Shown piece by piece: positions 46,242 through 54,590 of a DNA stretch of 64,000 nt (position 1 is the first letter of the stretch; each line of letters starts with the position of its first letter). The stretch covers positions 248,001 through 312,000 of the forward strand of contig CAVOGA010000002.1 of assembly GCA_963695135.1 (NCBI GenBank). Reading direction: 5' to 3'. Under the pieces are notes generated by a model. That model was given only the letters and a program-made list of their open reading frames with translations, was not told the DNA's origin and made no database searches. The position numbers and the translations under genes were made by a program. The stretch is from Marinihelvus sp963695135. GTDB lineage: Bacteria > Pseudomonadota > Gammaproteobacteria > Xanthomonadales > SZUA-36.

Positions 46242-46798
46242 CAGAACACGAAGCGCACCCTGACCCCCAATCCCTGCTGGACCGTTCCCGGGTCCTGTTT
46301 AGCCGTGCGGAGGTGGAGGCAGCGGTCGACCGGCTGGCGGACGCGGTGAACGAGCACTACGGCGACCAGCCCATCGTGCTGCTCGGTGTCATGACCGGCG
46401 CCATCCTGCCCATGGCCTGGCTGGCGACGCGCCTGCGCATGCCGCTGGTGATGGACTTTGTCCATGCCACGCGTTACCGCAGCGGCCTGCAGGGGCACGA
46501 GCTGGAATACCGCGTGCCGCCGCGCCTGAACCTGGAGGGGCGCCAGGTGCTGGTGATCGACGATATTTTTGACGAGGGCAATACGCTCGCGGCGATCAAG
46601 GGCTCCGTTGAAAAGCGTGGCGCGGAGAGCGTGAAACTCGCCGTGCTGGTGCGCAAGGACCATGACCGGGGCCTGCCGCGGGATTACATTGATTTCTGGG
46701 GCATGGACGTGCCCGATGTCTACGTCTATGGCTGCGGGATGGATGCCTATGAAGAGTGGCGCCATCTTGACTGCATCATGGCGCTGGAAGACACCTGA
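46232..46798 (+). CDS. hpt: Hypoxanthine(-guanine) phosphoribosyltransferase
   Basis: 188 residues. The PRPP-binding signature is VLVIDDIFDEGNTLAAI, with the flexible-loop region VHATRYRSGLQGHELEYR and the base-binding C-terminal PDVYVYGCGMDAYEEWRHL. It converts hypoxanthine and guanine to IMP and GMP. The start overlaps the end of nagZ by 10 bases, and the next gene, a thioinosine phosphorylase that would release hypoxanthine, begins four bases later, an arrangement that suggests a salvage pair. Confidence 0.92.
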   Translation: MGLTEHEAHPDPQSLLDRSRVLFSRAEVEAAVDRLADAVNEHYGDQPIVLLGVMTGAILPMAWLATRLRMPLVMDFVHATRYRSGLQGHELEYRVPPRLNLEGRQVLVIDDIFDEGNTLAAIKGSVEKRGAESVKLAVLVRKDHDRGLPRDYIDFWGMDVPDVYVYGCGMDAYEEWRHLDCIMALEDT

Positions 46799-46801
46799 GC
46801 C

Positions 46802-47536
46802 GTGGCCCGGATCGGGTTGATCGGGGGCAGCGGCCTGGACTCCTGGGGCATACCTGTCCGGGAAGTCTGCGCGACTACCCCTTTTGGCGATCCTTCCGGC
46901 AAGCTGGCTATCTTTTCCCTGCACGGCCATGAACTGGTGTTTTTGCCCCGCCATGGAACCGGGCACAACATCGCACCGCACCGGGTAAACTACCGCGCCA
47001 ATATCCACGCGCTTCACGAGCACGGCGCAACGGCGGTGATCACCATCAACGCCATGGGCAGCATGAACCGGTCGATGCCCCCGGGTGCCCTGGCGGTGCC
47101 CGACCAGCTGGTGGACTACACCTGGGGGCGGCAGCACAGTTACCTGGATGGCGACTACGCGCCGCTGGAGCACGTGGAGTTCGCCATGCCCTTTACCCCG
47201 GACTGGCGCAACCGGCTCCTGGCAGCAGCCGCGGATTCGGACATTGCTGTTGCTGACCGGGCCTGCGTGGCGGTGACGCAGGGGCCGCGATTGGAGACGG
47301 CGGCGGAGATTCAGCGCCTGGTTCGTGACGGCTGCGACCTGGTGGGCATGACGAGCATGCCCGAGGCCGGGCTGGCTCGTGAGTTGGAGCTGCCCTATGT
47401 CACCCTGGCGATCGTCTCCAACTTCGCCGCCGGCCTGGAAGCGCAGCCGATCACCCATGAAAATATCCAACACACGCTGGCGGGCAGCATGGACCGCGCC
47501 CGGCAAGTCATTGAAACACTTTTGGAGTCCCTGTGA
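46802..47536 (+). CDS. mtnP: S-methyl-5'-thioinosine phosphorylase (MTAP/PNP family)
   Basis: 244 residues, GTG start at 46802. The family blocks are IGLIGGSGLDSW, FLPRHGTGHNIAPHRVNYRA, INAMGSMNRSMPPG and the base/ribose pocket in VGMTSMPEAGLARELELPY. Homologues next to nagZ in pseudomonads were shown to prefer methylthioinosine over methylthioadenosine; direct adjacency to hpt (which uses the hypoxanthine product) supports that reading here. The alternative is plain MTA phosphorylase. Its stop overlaps the fadH start. Confidence 0.85.
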   Translation: MARIGLIGGSGLDSWGIPVREVCATTPFGDPSGKLAIFSLHGHELVFLPRHGTGHNIAPHRVNYRANIHALHEHGATAVITINAMGSMNRSMPPGALAVPDQLVDYTWGRQHSYLDGDYAPLEHVEFAMPFTPDWRNRLLAAAADSDIAVADRACVAVTQGPRLETAAEIQRLVRDGCDLVGMTSMPEAGLARELELPYVTLAIVSNFAAGLEAQPITHENIQHTLAGSMDRARQVIETLLESL

Positions 47537-49584
47537 GCACCACGGATACGACGACGACCTCCGCCTACCCCAGGCTACTCGAACCGCTTGATCTCGGCTT
47601 TACCACCCTGCGCAACCGGGTGCTGATGGGCTCAATGCATACAGGCCTGGAGGACCGGGCGAAAAACTTTCCCCGGCTCGCGGCCTATTTCCAGGAGCGC
47701 GCGGAGGGGGGCGTCGGTCTCATGGTCACCGGTGGCATGGCGCCGACCTTGCGCGGCTGGCTGGCCCCGTTTGCCTCCAGCATGGTCAGCCGGCATCAGT
47801 TGTCGAGGCACCGGCTGGTGACCGGCGCGGTGCACGAGTCCGGCGGCAAAATCTGCATGCAGATCCTGCATGCAGGCCGTTACGGCTACCACCCCTTTGT
47901 TGTCTCCGCCTCGGACATCAAGTCACCGATTTCACCCTTCAAGCCCAAGGCGCTCAGCGCCAGCGGCGTGGAGCGGGAGATTCGCGGTTTTGTGCGGGCC
48001 GCCCGGCTGGCGCGGGATGCGGGCTATGACGGTGTCGAGGTCATGGGCTCGGAGGGCTACCTGATCAACCAGTTCACCACGGAACACGTGAACAACCGTG
48101 TGGATGCCTGGGGTGGCGACACGCAGCGCCGCTACCGCATCGCCGAGGAAATCGTCGCGCGCGTGCGCGAGGCCACCGGCCCGGACTTCATCATCATCTA
48201 CCGCCTGTCCATGCTGGACCTGCTGCCGGACGGCAACCAGTGGGACGAGATCGTGGCGCAGGCCAGGGCGGTCGAGGCCGCCGGCGCCACGATTATCAAC
48301 ACCGGCATCGGCTGGCACGAGGCGCGCATTCCGACCATTGCGACCATGGTGCCGCGGGGGGCTTTCACCTTCGTGACCGCGCGCTTGCGACCGGAGGTGA
48401 AGATACCGCTGGTCACCACCAACCGGATCAACACGCCGGAAGTGGCCGAGGCGGCGCTGGCCCGGGGTGACGCGGACCTGGTGTCCATGGCCCGGCCCTT
48501 GCTGGCCGATCCGCACTTCGTGGCCAAGGCGGCGCGCAACGAGGCGCACCGGATCAACACCTGCATCGCCTGCAACCAGGCCTGCCTGGACCACACCTTC
48601 AAGAACCAGGTCGCGAGTTGCCTGGTAAACCCCCGGGCCTGTTTCGAGACCGAGCTCAATTTCCCGCCCGCGCAAGACGTGAAAAAGGTCGCCGTGGTGG
48701 GTGCGGGGCCGGCAGGCCTGGCTTGCGCGACACTGGCGGCGGAGCGCGGTCACCAGGTCACCTTGTTTGACCAGGCGGACGACATCGGCGGCCAGTTCAA
48801 CATGGCCAGGAAAGTGCCGGGCAAGGAAGAATTCAATGAAACGATCCGCTATTTTCGCCAGCGAATAGAAGAGACCGGCGTCACGCTGCAACTGGGACAA
48901 CGGGCCGAAGTCGGGACCCTGGCCGGATTTGACGAGCTGGTCATCGCGACGGGCGTCACCCCCAGGATCCCGGCCATTGAGGGCATCGATCATCCCAGTG
49001 TCCTGACCTATCTCGAGGTCCTGCGCGACGGCGCGCCGGTGGGTCAGCGGGTGGCGATCGTCGGCGCGGGGGGCATCGGCTTTGATATTGCAGACTACCT
49101 GGCCCATGACCACGATCAGCCTTCACCAAGCCTGTCCATGGAAGCGTTCGCCAGGGACTGGGGCATTGACCTGACGCTGCAGGCCCGCGGCGGCGTGGCA
49201 GGTGTCGAGCCTGAGCCGGTCCAGGCGGCCCGCCAGCTGACCCTGCTGCAGCGCAAGGACAGCAAGCCCGGCAAGGGCCTGGGTAAGACGACGGGCTGGG
49301 TGCATCGCATGAACCTGAAGCGGCGCGGCATCGAGGCCCTGTCCGGGGTGAATTACCGGAAAATTGACGACGAGGGCCTGCACATCGAGCAAAACGGTGA
49401 AGAGCGGGTGTTACCGGTCGACAACGTGGTGATCTGCGCCGGCCAGCTGTCCAACCAGGAACTGTTCCAGGCACTGCAGGCGGCCGGGCGCGAAGCGCAC
49501 CTGCTCGGCGGCGCTTTCGAGGCCCGTGAGCTGGATGCCAAGCACGCCATCCGGCAGGGTGCGGAACTCGCTGCCCGCCTGTGA
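47533..49584 (+). CDS. fadH: NADPH-dependent 2,4-dienoyl-CoA reductase
   Basis: 683 residues. The N-terminal Old Yellow Enzyme barrel (about 15-370) has LLMGSMHTGLEDR-like start residues, QILHAGRYGYHPF and SEGYLINQFTTEHVNNR. The 4Fe-4S cysteines are C-x2-C-x3-C-x11-C within CIACNQACLDHTFKNQVASC. A FAD-binding motif GAGPAGLACATLAAERG and an NADPH-binding motif IVGAGGIGFDIADYL follow. The enzyme removes 2,4-double bonds during beta-oxidation of unsaturated fatty acids. It overlaps mtnP by four bases although the function is unrelated. Confidence 0.95.
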   Translation: MSTTDTTTTSAYPRLLEPLDLGFTTLRNRVLMGSMHTGLEDRAKNFPRLAAYFQERAEGGVGLMVTGGMAPTLRGWLAPFASSMVSRHQLSRHRLVTGAVHESGGKICMQILHAGRYGYHPFVVSASDIKSPISPFKPKALSASGVEREIRGFVRAARLARDAGYDGVEVMGSEGYLINQFTTEHVNNRVDAWGGDTQRRYRIAEEIVARVREATGPDFIIIYRLSMLDLLPDGNQWDEIVAQARAVEAAGATIINTGIGWHEARIPTIATMVPRGAFTFVTARLRPEVKIPLVTTNRINTPEVAEAALARGDADLVSMARPLLADPHFVAKAARNEAHRINTCIACNQACLDHTFKNQVASCLVNPRACFETELNFPPAQDVKKVAVVGAGPAGLACATLAAERGHQVTLFDQADDIGGQFNMARKVPGKEEFNETIRYFRQRIEETGVTLQLGQRAEVGTLAGFDELVIATGVTPRIPAIEGIDHPSVLTYLEVLRDGAPVGQRVAIVGAGGIGFDIADYLAHDHDQPSPSLSMEAFARDWGIDLTLQARGGVAGVEPEPVQAARQLTLLQRKDSKPGKGLGKTTGWVHRMNLKRRGIEALSGVNYRKIDDEGLHIEQNGEERVLPVDNVVICAGQLSNQELFQALQAAGREAHLLGGAFEARELDAKHAIRQGAELAARL

Positions 49585-49620
49585 TCGCGCGGACCTGCCG
49601 GCATGGCCTCTTACGGGCGT

Positions 49621-49649
49621 TTGAAGAAACCTTAAACACGAAATATAAT
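49621..49649 (+). promoter_or_regulatory. Sigma-70 promoter for the winged-helix gene
   Basis: TTGAAG (49621-49626), 17-base spacer, TATAAT (49644-49649), one of the best housekeeping promoters in the window. It is placed 44 bases upstream of the ATG at 49693. Confidence 0.7.
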
Positions 49650-49692
49650 TCGCCCAAGCTCCCGATGTCCCGGGAGGCCCTGGCGGCAGCGT

Positions 49693-50299
49693 ATGAGTCA
49701 ATGGACCCTCTTCAGTAATCACGGTCACGTGCTGGTCGTGCTCTCGCGTGATCCGGATGCCCGTTTGCGTGACGTGGCGCAGGTGGTCGGTATCACCGAG
49801 CGCGCCGTGCAGAAAATTGTCCGGGATCTCCAGGACGGCGGCATGATCAGCGTCGAGAAGCAGGGACGCCGCAACCGCTACCGCTTGCATGGCGACGTGC
49901 CCCTGCGCCACGCGCTGGAAGCGCATTGCTCAAGCGGCGCACTTGCTGAACCTGATCAACGACGGTTTTGACGGCATCCCGGCAGTGGACCAGGTTGTTG
50001 ATCAAGCGGTCAGCACGCCGGCCGGGCCTCCTGAACCTGCGCAGCAAGCCGGACCGGAACCCGTGAAGGAAGTCGAACCGGCGTCCGCCAGGGAACCCGA
50101 ATCTAACCCCGAACCCGAATCCAAACCCGAACCGGCGCCTGCAAAGGAACCCCAACCGGAACCCGATCCGGCTCCCAAAGAGGAACCCGGGCCTGTTCCG
50201 GATTCGCAGCCCGAACCGGCAACCCGCCCCCCGGCCAGGAAGTCTCCGCGCAAGAAAACGCCGGAGGATGACCCCATGGACCAGGGCAGCCTGTTCTAG
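49693..50299 (+). CDS. Winged-helix DNA-binding protein with EP-rich tail and C-terminal QGSLF (frame break)
   Basis: The first ~80 residues form a winged helix (WTLFSNHGHVLVVLSRDP, DVAQVVGITERAVQKIVRDL, and the wing around KQGRRNRYRL). This matches a common small family of MarR/ArsR-like regulators that normally stops near residue 110. At 49941-49946 one extra T (CACTTGCTG for CACTGCTG) breaks the frame; without it the protein continues as GALLNLINDGFDGIP and totals 201 residues. The tail (about 125-180) is dominated by Glu-Pro repeats, then a basic PARKSPRKK patch, and ends in MDQGSLF, resembling a DNA-polymerase beta-clamp-binding peptide. Target genes are unknown. Confidence 0.75.
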
Positions 50300-50310
50300 G
50301 GGGGCGCACG

Positions 50311-51366
50311 ATGAGCTGGATGATTTACGGCGCCAACGGTTACACCGGTGAGTTGATCGCCCGGGAAGCCGTCGAACGCGGCATGCAGCCGCTGTTGGCC
50401 GGCAGAAACCGGCAGGCAATCGAGGCCCTGGGGCAGCAACTGGGGCTGGAAACGCGCATCTTTTCCCTTGACGATGATGTGGCCGCGGCCTTGAGCGACC
50501 AGGAGCTGGTTCTGCACTGCGCCGGGCCGTTTTCCGCGACCAGCGCCCCGATGATCGAAGCCTGCCTGGCCAGCAAAACCCATTACCTGGACATCACCGG
50601 TGAGATCGACGTGTTTGAGCACGCCTGGAAACAGGACAAGCGGGCTCAGCACGCGGATGTTCTGCTGTGCCCCGGGGTGGGTTTCGACGTGGTGCCCACG
50701 GACTGTCTCGCTGCGGGCCTGGTAGCAAGGCTGCCGGCCGCGACGTCGCTGGTGCTGGCCTTCGAGGCGGGCGGAGGCCCCAGTCGCGGCACCGCGCGCA
50801 CCAGTATCGAGGGCCTGGGCAAGGGCGGGCGGATCCGCAAGGACGGCAAGTTGCACACCGTACCCACCGCCTGGAAGACCCGCAGCATCCCGTTCCCGCG
50901 GGGTGAGCGCAACGCGGTGACGATTCCCTGGGGCGACGTGTTTACCGCCTGGGTATCAACCGGGGTGCCGAACATCGAGGTCTATATGTCCATGTCTCCG
51001 GCGGCGGTGAAAAAAATGAAACGCCTGGCATCGCTCGGGCCGATCCTGGCCTGGGGCTGGGTGAAGCGCTGGCTGCGCGGCCAGGTTGACCAGCGCGTCA
51101 GCGGTCCGGACGAGTCCCGGCGGTCGGGTACCGGCGTGCAGGTCTGGGGCGAGGCCGGCAGTGCGGACGGACGGCGGGTCCAGGCCAGCCTGACGGGCCC
51201 CAACGGCTACGATATGACAGTCACCGCCAGCCTCGGCATTGTTGCCCGCTTACTGAACGATGCCGCTGTCGGTGGCTTCACCACCCCGTCGTTGCTGATG
51301 GGCCCGGATTACGCGGCCTCGCTCCCCGGCGTGGCAGTCCACTGGGGCAAACCGGTCAGCGACTGA
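50311..51366 (+). CDS. Saccharopine dehydrogenase-like NAD(P)-binding protein
   Basis: 351 residues. The N-terminal Rossmann fold begins with MIYGANGYTGELIAREAVERG, followed by LVLHCAGPFSATSAPMIEAC and THYLDITGEIDVFE, which is the pattern of saccharopine-dehydrogenase-like and trans-acting enoyl-reductase proteins. The C-terminal part lacks the lysine-biosynthesis substrate signature, so a role in lysine metabolism is unlikely; related bacterial proteins are often annotated as saccharopine dehydrogenase NADP-binding domain proteins without a known reaction. It follows the winged-helix gene by 11 bases and overlaps the convergent yigZ by 11 bases. Confidence 0.82.
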   Translation: MSWMIYGANGYTGELIAREAVERGMQPLLAGRNRQAIEALGQQLGLETRIFSLDDDVAAALSDQELVLHCAGPFSATSAPMIEACLASKTHYLDITGEIDVFEHAWKQDKRAQHADVLLCPGVGFDVVPTDCLAAGLVARLPAATSLVLAFEAGGGPSRGTARTSIEGLGKGGRIRKDGKLHTVPTAWKTRSIPFPRGERNAVTIPWGDVFTAWVSTGVPNIEVYMSMSPAAVKKMKRLASLGPILAWGWVKRWLRGQVDQRVSGPDESRRSGTGVQVWGEAGSADGRRVQASLTGPNGYDMTVTASLGIVARLLNDAAVGGFTTPSLLMGPDYAASLPGVAVHWGKPVSD

Positions 51367-51943
51367 GCCAGAGTTTGGCCGCTCCGCGGCTGATTTCTTC
51401 CACCGCCGCCCGTAGTGGTTCAATCTGTTGCCGGGGTACCTCGAGTTGCAGGCGCACGCCCTGGTCATTGAAGGTTTCACCCAGTTTCCGGGCGCCCTCC
51501 CGCTCCATCAGCTGGTGCAGCGGGCCGGCGAGCGCGAAGTCCGCAACGATTTCACAGCGGCGCCATTGAATGCGCTCCATGAACTCGCCCTGGTCCAGGC
51601 ACTGGGCTGCCGCGCCGCCATAGGCCCGGACCAGGCCGCCAACGCCGAGCTTGATGCCTCCGAAGTAGCGGGTAACCACCACCATCACGCCGTCCAGGTC
51701 CCGGCCTTCAAGGGTGGCCAGAATAGGTCGCCCGGCGGTTCCGCCCGGCTCCCCGTCGTCGTTGAACCGGTGCCGGCCATCCACGCGCCAGGCCCAGCAG
51801 TTGTGGTTCGCGGCCGGGTCCGCCACCTGCTCGAAAAACTTCAGCGTATCGGCCTCGCCGGCCACGGGGCTGGCATGGGCGACGAAGCGGCTGCGCTTGA
51901 TGGTCATTTCGGCGCTGCAGGGCGCTTTGAGCTGCAGGCTCAT
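51356..51943 (-). CDS. yigZ: IMPACT/YigZ family protein
   Basis: 195 residues from the ATG at 51943. The conserved IMPACT domain is seen in KRSRFVAHASPV, FNDDGEPGGTAGRPILATLE and VVVTRYFGGIKLGVGGLVRA, with the C-terminal DUF1949-like ferredoxin fold after about 140. Family members are linked to translation control (IMPACT in eukaryotes), but the bacterial role is not established. It starts ten bases after the stop of the putative anti-sigma gene, so it probably rides on the same transcript. The open frame continues far upstream but only as a shadow. Confidence 0.9.
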   Translation of the reverse strand: MSLQLKAPCSAEMTIKRSRFVAHASPVAGEADTLKFFEQVADPAANHNCWAWRVDGRHRFNDDGEPGGTAGRPILATLEGRDLDGVMVVVTRYFGGIKLGVGGLVRAYGGAAAQCLDQGEFMERIQWRRCEIVADFALAGPLHQLMEREGARKLGETFNDQGVRLQLEVPRQQIEPLRAAVEEISRGAAKLWLSR

Positions 51944-51953
51944 GGAAGCCGCC

Positions 51954-52625
51954 TCACGGGTCAAGATCCGCGGGAATGGGATAGTCCGGCCACTGTGCGC
52001 GGAACAGCGCCAGTTCCCCGGCCGCCTGTTCCTCAAGGCCCGCCTGCTGAAGGCGGCGAATCTCCGCGAGCCAGGCCTCCGGATCGTTCTCCAGGGTCTG
52101 CCGCTCCGTCGCCGGAATTTCCGCGTCCAGCAGGGCAGACTCCTGGCCCCGCTCTTCATCGGCAGCGATATCCTGCCGGGCCACTTTTGCCGCGGCAGCC
52201 GCGGGCTCCGGCGCCTGCTCAAGTGCCTCTGCAAGCCCGCCGGCGGTGCGGTTCGCAGCCGCATCTGCTTCCCGCGCCCGCATGGACATCGGCGCCGCGG
52301 CCGGCTGCTCTGCCGCTGTTGGGGCGGCGGCCGGCGCTGACCGCTGCGCCGGCAGCCCGGACGGCGATGGATCACGGAGCTGCAGCAGCACGGTCAGGCC
52401 CAGCACGATGAGCGCAACCGTGCTGAGCGCATGGGGCCAGCCGAAGCTCCACGGGCGGACACTGTGGGGCTTTTCCACCGCGGCGCGGGCCCGGTTCAAT
52501 ACCGCCTGGTCAACGAGCCGGGGCGGGGCTGCCGCTTCCAGCCCGGCATAGGCGGCCCGGACCTCTGCGGGTACTTCCGCGTCGTTGTTCACCGGCGGAT
52601 CCCGGCGATCATTCGTCCCGCTCAT
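51954..52625 (-). CDS. Putative membrane anti-sigma factor paired with the ECF sigma
   Basis: 223 residues. An N-terminal soluble part (about 1-60: AEVRAAYAGLEAAAPPRLVD) precedes one hydrophobic segment around 64-81 (ALSTVALIVLGLTVLLQL). An Ala/Glu-rich external region follows, ending in a small conserved-looking domain with ENDPEAWLAEIRRLQQAGLE. No zinc-binding anti-sigma motif (HxxxCxxC) is present. Position is the main evidence: the start overlaps the ECF sigma stop by four bases, a signature of sigma/anti-sigma pairs. I do not recognise a named family. Confidence 0.65.
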   Translation of the reverse strand: MSGTNDRRDPPVNNDAEVPAEVRAAYAGLEAAAPPRLVDQAVLNRARAAVEKPHSVRPWSFGWPHALSTVALIVLGLTVLLQLRDPSPSGLPAQRSAPAAAPTAAEQPAAAPMSMRAREADAAANRTAGGLAEALEQAPEPAAAAAKVARQDIAADEERGQESALLDAEIPATERQTLENDPEAWLAEIRRLQQAGLEEQAAGELALFRAQWPDYPIPADLDP

Positions 52626-53242
52626 GATTGCAGCACCTCTTTGAGCTTGCGCGTCGCGTAGCGCAGGCGGCTTTTCGCCGTTTCCTCGTTGACGCCCGTG
52701 GCCGCCGCCAGCTGGGCCAGGCTCAGACCGCTTTCCATGCGTAACAGGAAGGCGTCCCGCTGCTCCGGGGGCAGGCCGGCGATGGCGTGGCGGAAGCGTT
52801 GCAATTTCATCTCCCCGTCCAGGGTGTCGGCGGGGTGGACCGGATCAGGGTCTTGCAGTTCCGGCGGCAAGGGGCGGGTGTCGCGGTCGGCCCGGTAGTG
52901 GTCCACGAGATGGTTGTGCGCAATCCGGAACAGCCAGGCCCTGAACGGTGATGTGTCCCGGTAGCGCCGGCGCGCGGCGATGACCTTCTCCCAGCAACCC
53001 TGGTACAGGTCGTTGGCAGTCGTTGCATCCGAGACATGACGCAGAAAATAACGGTACAGCGGTTCCCGGTAACGGGCATAGAGCGTCTCGAATGCCTCTG
53101 GTTTTCCTTTCGCATAGCTCAGCATGAGTGCTTCGTCACTGTCCTCCTTCACCGTTGCTGTTCCCCCCGGGGCAGCGCCGCAGGGCGCGGCAGGGCCTGG
53201 ACGGTTGTCTGATGGATGGTTAAACGCATCAGTGCCTCCCAC
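52622..53242 (-). CDS. ECF sigma factor (sigma-70 family)
   Basis: Up to 206 residues. Region 2: AFETLYARYREPLYRYFLRH and SPFRAWLFRIAHNHLVDHYR. Region 4: LPPEQRDAFLLRMESGLSLA followed by the helix-turn-helix AAATGVNEETAKSRLRYATR. The GTG at 53242 is only four bases after the xseA stop, but the first ~30 residues are Gly/Pro-rich and unlike sigma factors; a GTG at 53152, preceded by a G-rich ribosome-site-like stretch, would give a more typical 176 residues. It overlaps the putative anti-sigma gene by four bases. Regulon and signal are unknown. Confidence 0.88.
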   Translation of the reverse strand: MGGTDAFNHPSDNRPGPAAPCGAAPGGTATVKEDSDEALMLSYAKGKPEAFETLYARYREPLYRYFLRHVSDATTANDLYQGCWEKVIAARRRYRDTSPFRAWLFRIAHNHLVDHYRADRDTRPLPPELQDPDPVHPADTLDGEMKLQRFRHAIAGLPPEQRDAFLLRMESGLSLAQLAAATGVNEETAKSRLRYATRKLKEVLQS

Positions 53243-53246
53243 GGGG

Positions 53247-54539
53247 TTAAGCTTTCCCCGGCCCCCAGTCCGTGCTGCGGGGCGCCAGGGTCTTGACCTC
53301 GGCGGTGAACTGGCCGTCCGCCAGGTGCGTAATCACCCGCGCGCCGGGGCTGAGCTGGGTGATGGAACGCACGGTCGCGCCATTGCCGGCGTCAACGGTA
53401 ACGCTGTAACCGCGCTCCAGGGTCGGCAGGGGGCTGACCGCGTGCAGGGTGCGGGCGAGGGCGGCCAGGCGCTCCCGGCGGCGAGGCAGGAGCTGAGCCA
53501 GTCCGGCATCCAGTCGCTGCTGCCACGGTAAGAGCCGCCGGCGCTGTTCGCCAACCAGTCGCTCCGCTGCAGCGCGCAGGCGCCGCTCAAGACCCCGCAA
53601 CTGGTCGCGTTGCTGGGCCAGGCGGCGCTCCGGGTGCTGGCCCCGGAGTCGTTCCGTGAGTTCATCCAGGCGCTGCATGCGGTTCTGGATTCCCGCCAGC
53701 ACGCGCCGCGCCAGCTGGTCCCGCGCGCTGTCAAAGGCCTTGCGCAGCACGGCGATATCCGGGGTCAGCTGTTCTGCCGCAGCGGAAGGCGTTGGTGCGC
53801 GCAGATCGGCAACAAAGTCGCTGATGCTGACATCCGTCTCGTGGCCGACGGCGGAGATGACCGGAATGTTTGACGCGGCGATGGCCCGGGCAACGCTTTC
53901 CTCGTTGAAGGCCCACAGATCCTCCAGCGAGCCGCCGCCGCGCCCGAGAATGATGGCTTCCGCGGTGCCGTGCCGGTTGACCGCGGCCAGCGCCCGGCAG
54001 ATGGCCGGCGCCGCGGTGTCGCCCTGCACCGGGACCGGGTAGAGCCGGACCCGCGCCAGCGGCCAGCGTCGTTCAAGAACGTGAATGATGTCGCGAATCA
54101 CCGCGCCGCTGGGCGAGGTGATCACGGCAATATCCCGCGGCGCGCGGGGCAGGGGCTTGCGTCGCTCCGGGCGGAACAGGCCTTCTTTCTCCAGCGCCTG
54201 TTTCAAGGCTTCGAAGGCGGCCCGCAGCCGGCCTTCGCCGGCCATCTCCATGGCATCGGCCACCAGCTGGTACTCGCCGCGGGGCTCGTACAGCCCCAGG
54301 CGGCCGCGCAGTTGCACCAGCTGTCCATTTTCCGGCCGGAATGCCAGGCCCTGGGCATTGCCGCGGAACAGCGCACAGCGAATCTGCGCCTTTTCATCCT
54401 TCAGGGTGAAGTACAGGTGTCCGGAAGCGGGTCGGGCCAGGTTGCTGATTTCACCCTCCACCCACAGCCGGGGAAAGCCGGCTTCCAGGTGCAGTCGAAC
54501 CTCCCGGTTCAGTTCACTTGGTGTGTAGACGTTACGCAT
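53247..54539 (-). CDS. xseA: Exodeoxyribonuclease VII large subunit
   Basis: 430 residues from the ATG at 54539. The N-terminal OB fold (about 1-100) shows SELNREVRLHLEAGFPRLWV and ISNLARPASGHLYFTLKDEK. The catalytic core has ITSPSGAVIRDIIHVLERRW, the RGGGSLEDLWAFNEE block and SAVGHETDVSISDFVADLRA. A long coiled-coil-forming C-terminal half is rich in Arg/Leu/Gln (about 280-370). With XseB it degrades single-stranded DNA; xseB is not nearby. The frame stays open to 56315, which is opposite-strand shadow of the amidohydrolase gene. The promoter region faces the amidohydrolase across 51 bases. Confidence 0.94.
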   Translation of the reverse strand: MRNVYTPSELNREVRLHLEAGFPRLWVEGEISNLARPASGHLYFTLKDEKAQIRCALFRGNAQGLAFRPENGQLVQLRGRLGLYEPRGEYQLVADAMEMAGEGRLRAAFEALKQALEKEGLFRPERRKPLPRAPRDIAVITSPSGAVIRDIIHVLERRWPLARVRLYPVPVQGDTAAPAICRALAAVNRHGTAEAIILGRGGGSLEDLWAFNEESVARAIAASNIPVISAVGHETDVSISDFVADLRAPTPSAAAEQLTPDIAVLRKAFDSARDQLARRVLAGIQNRMQRLDELTERLRGQHPERRLAQQRDQLRGLERRLRAAAERLVGEQRRRLLPWQQRLDAGLAQLLPRRRERLAALARTLHAVSPLPTLERGYSVTVDAGNGATVRSITQLSPGARVITHLADGQFTAEVKTLAPRSTDWGPGKA

Positions 54540-54590
54540 GGGACCGATGATAAACTGGCGCCGCTTCCAAGTCGTGCCAGAGGGCCGTAA

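Noticed and set aside
45944..47506. 520-residue open frame on the minus strand
   Set aside because: Antisense to nagZ, hpt and mtnP, all well supported.
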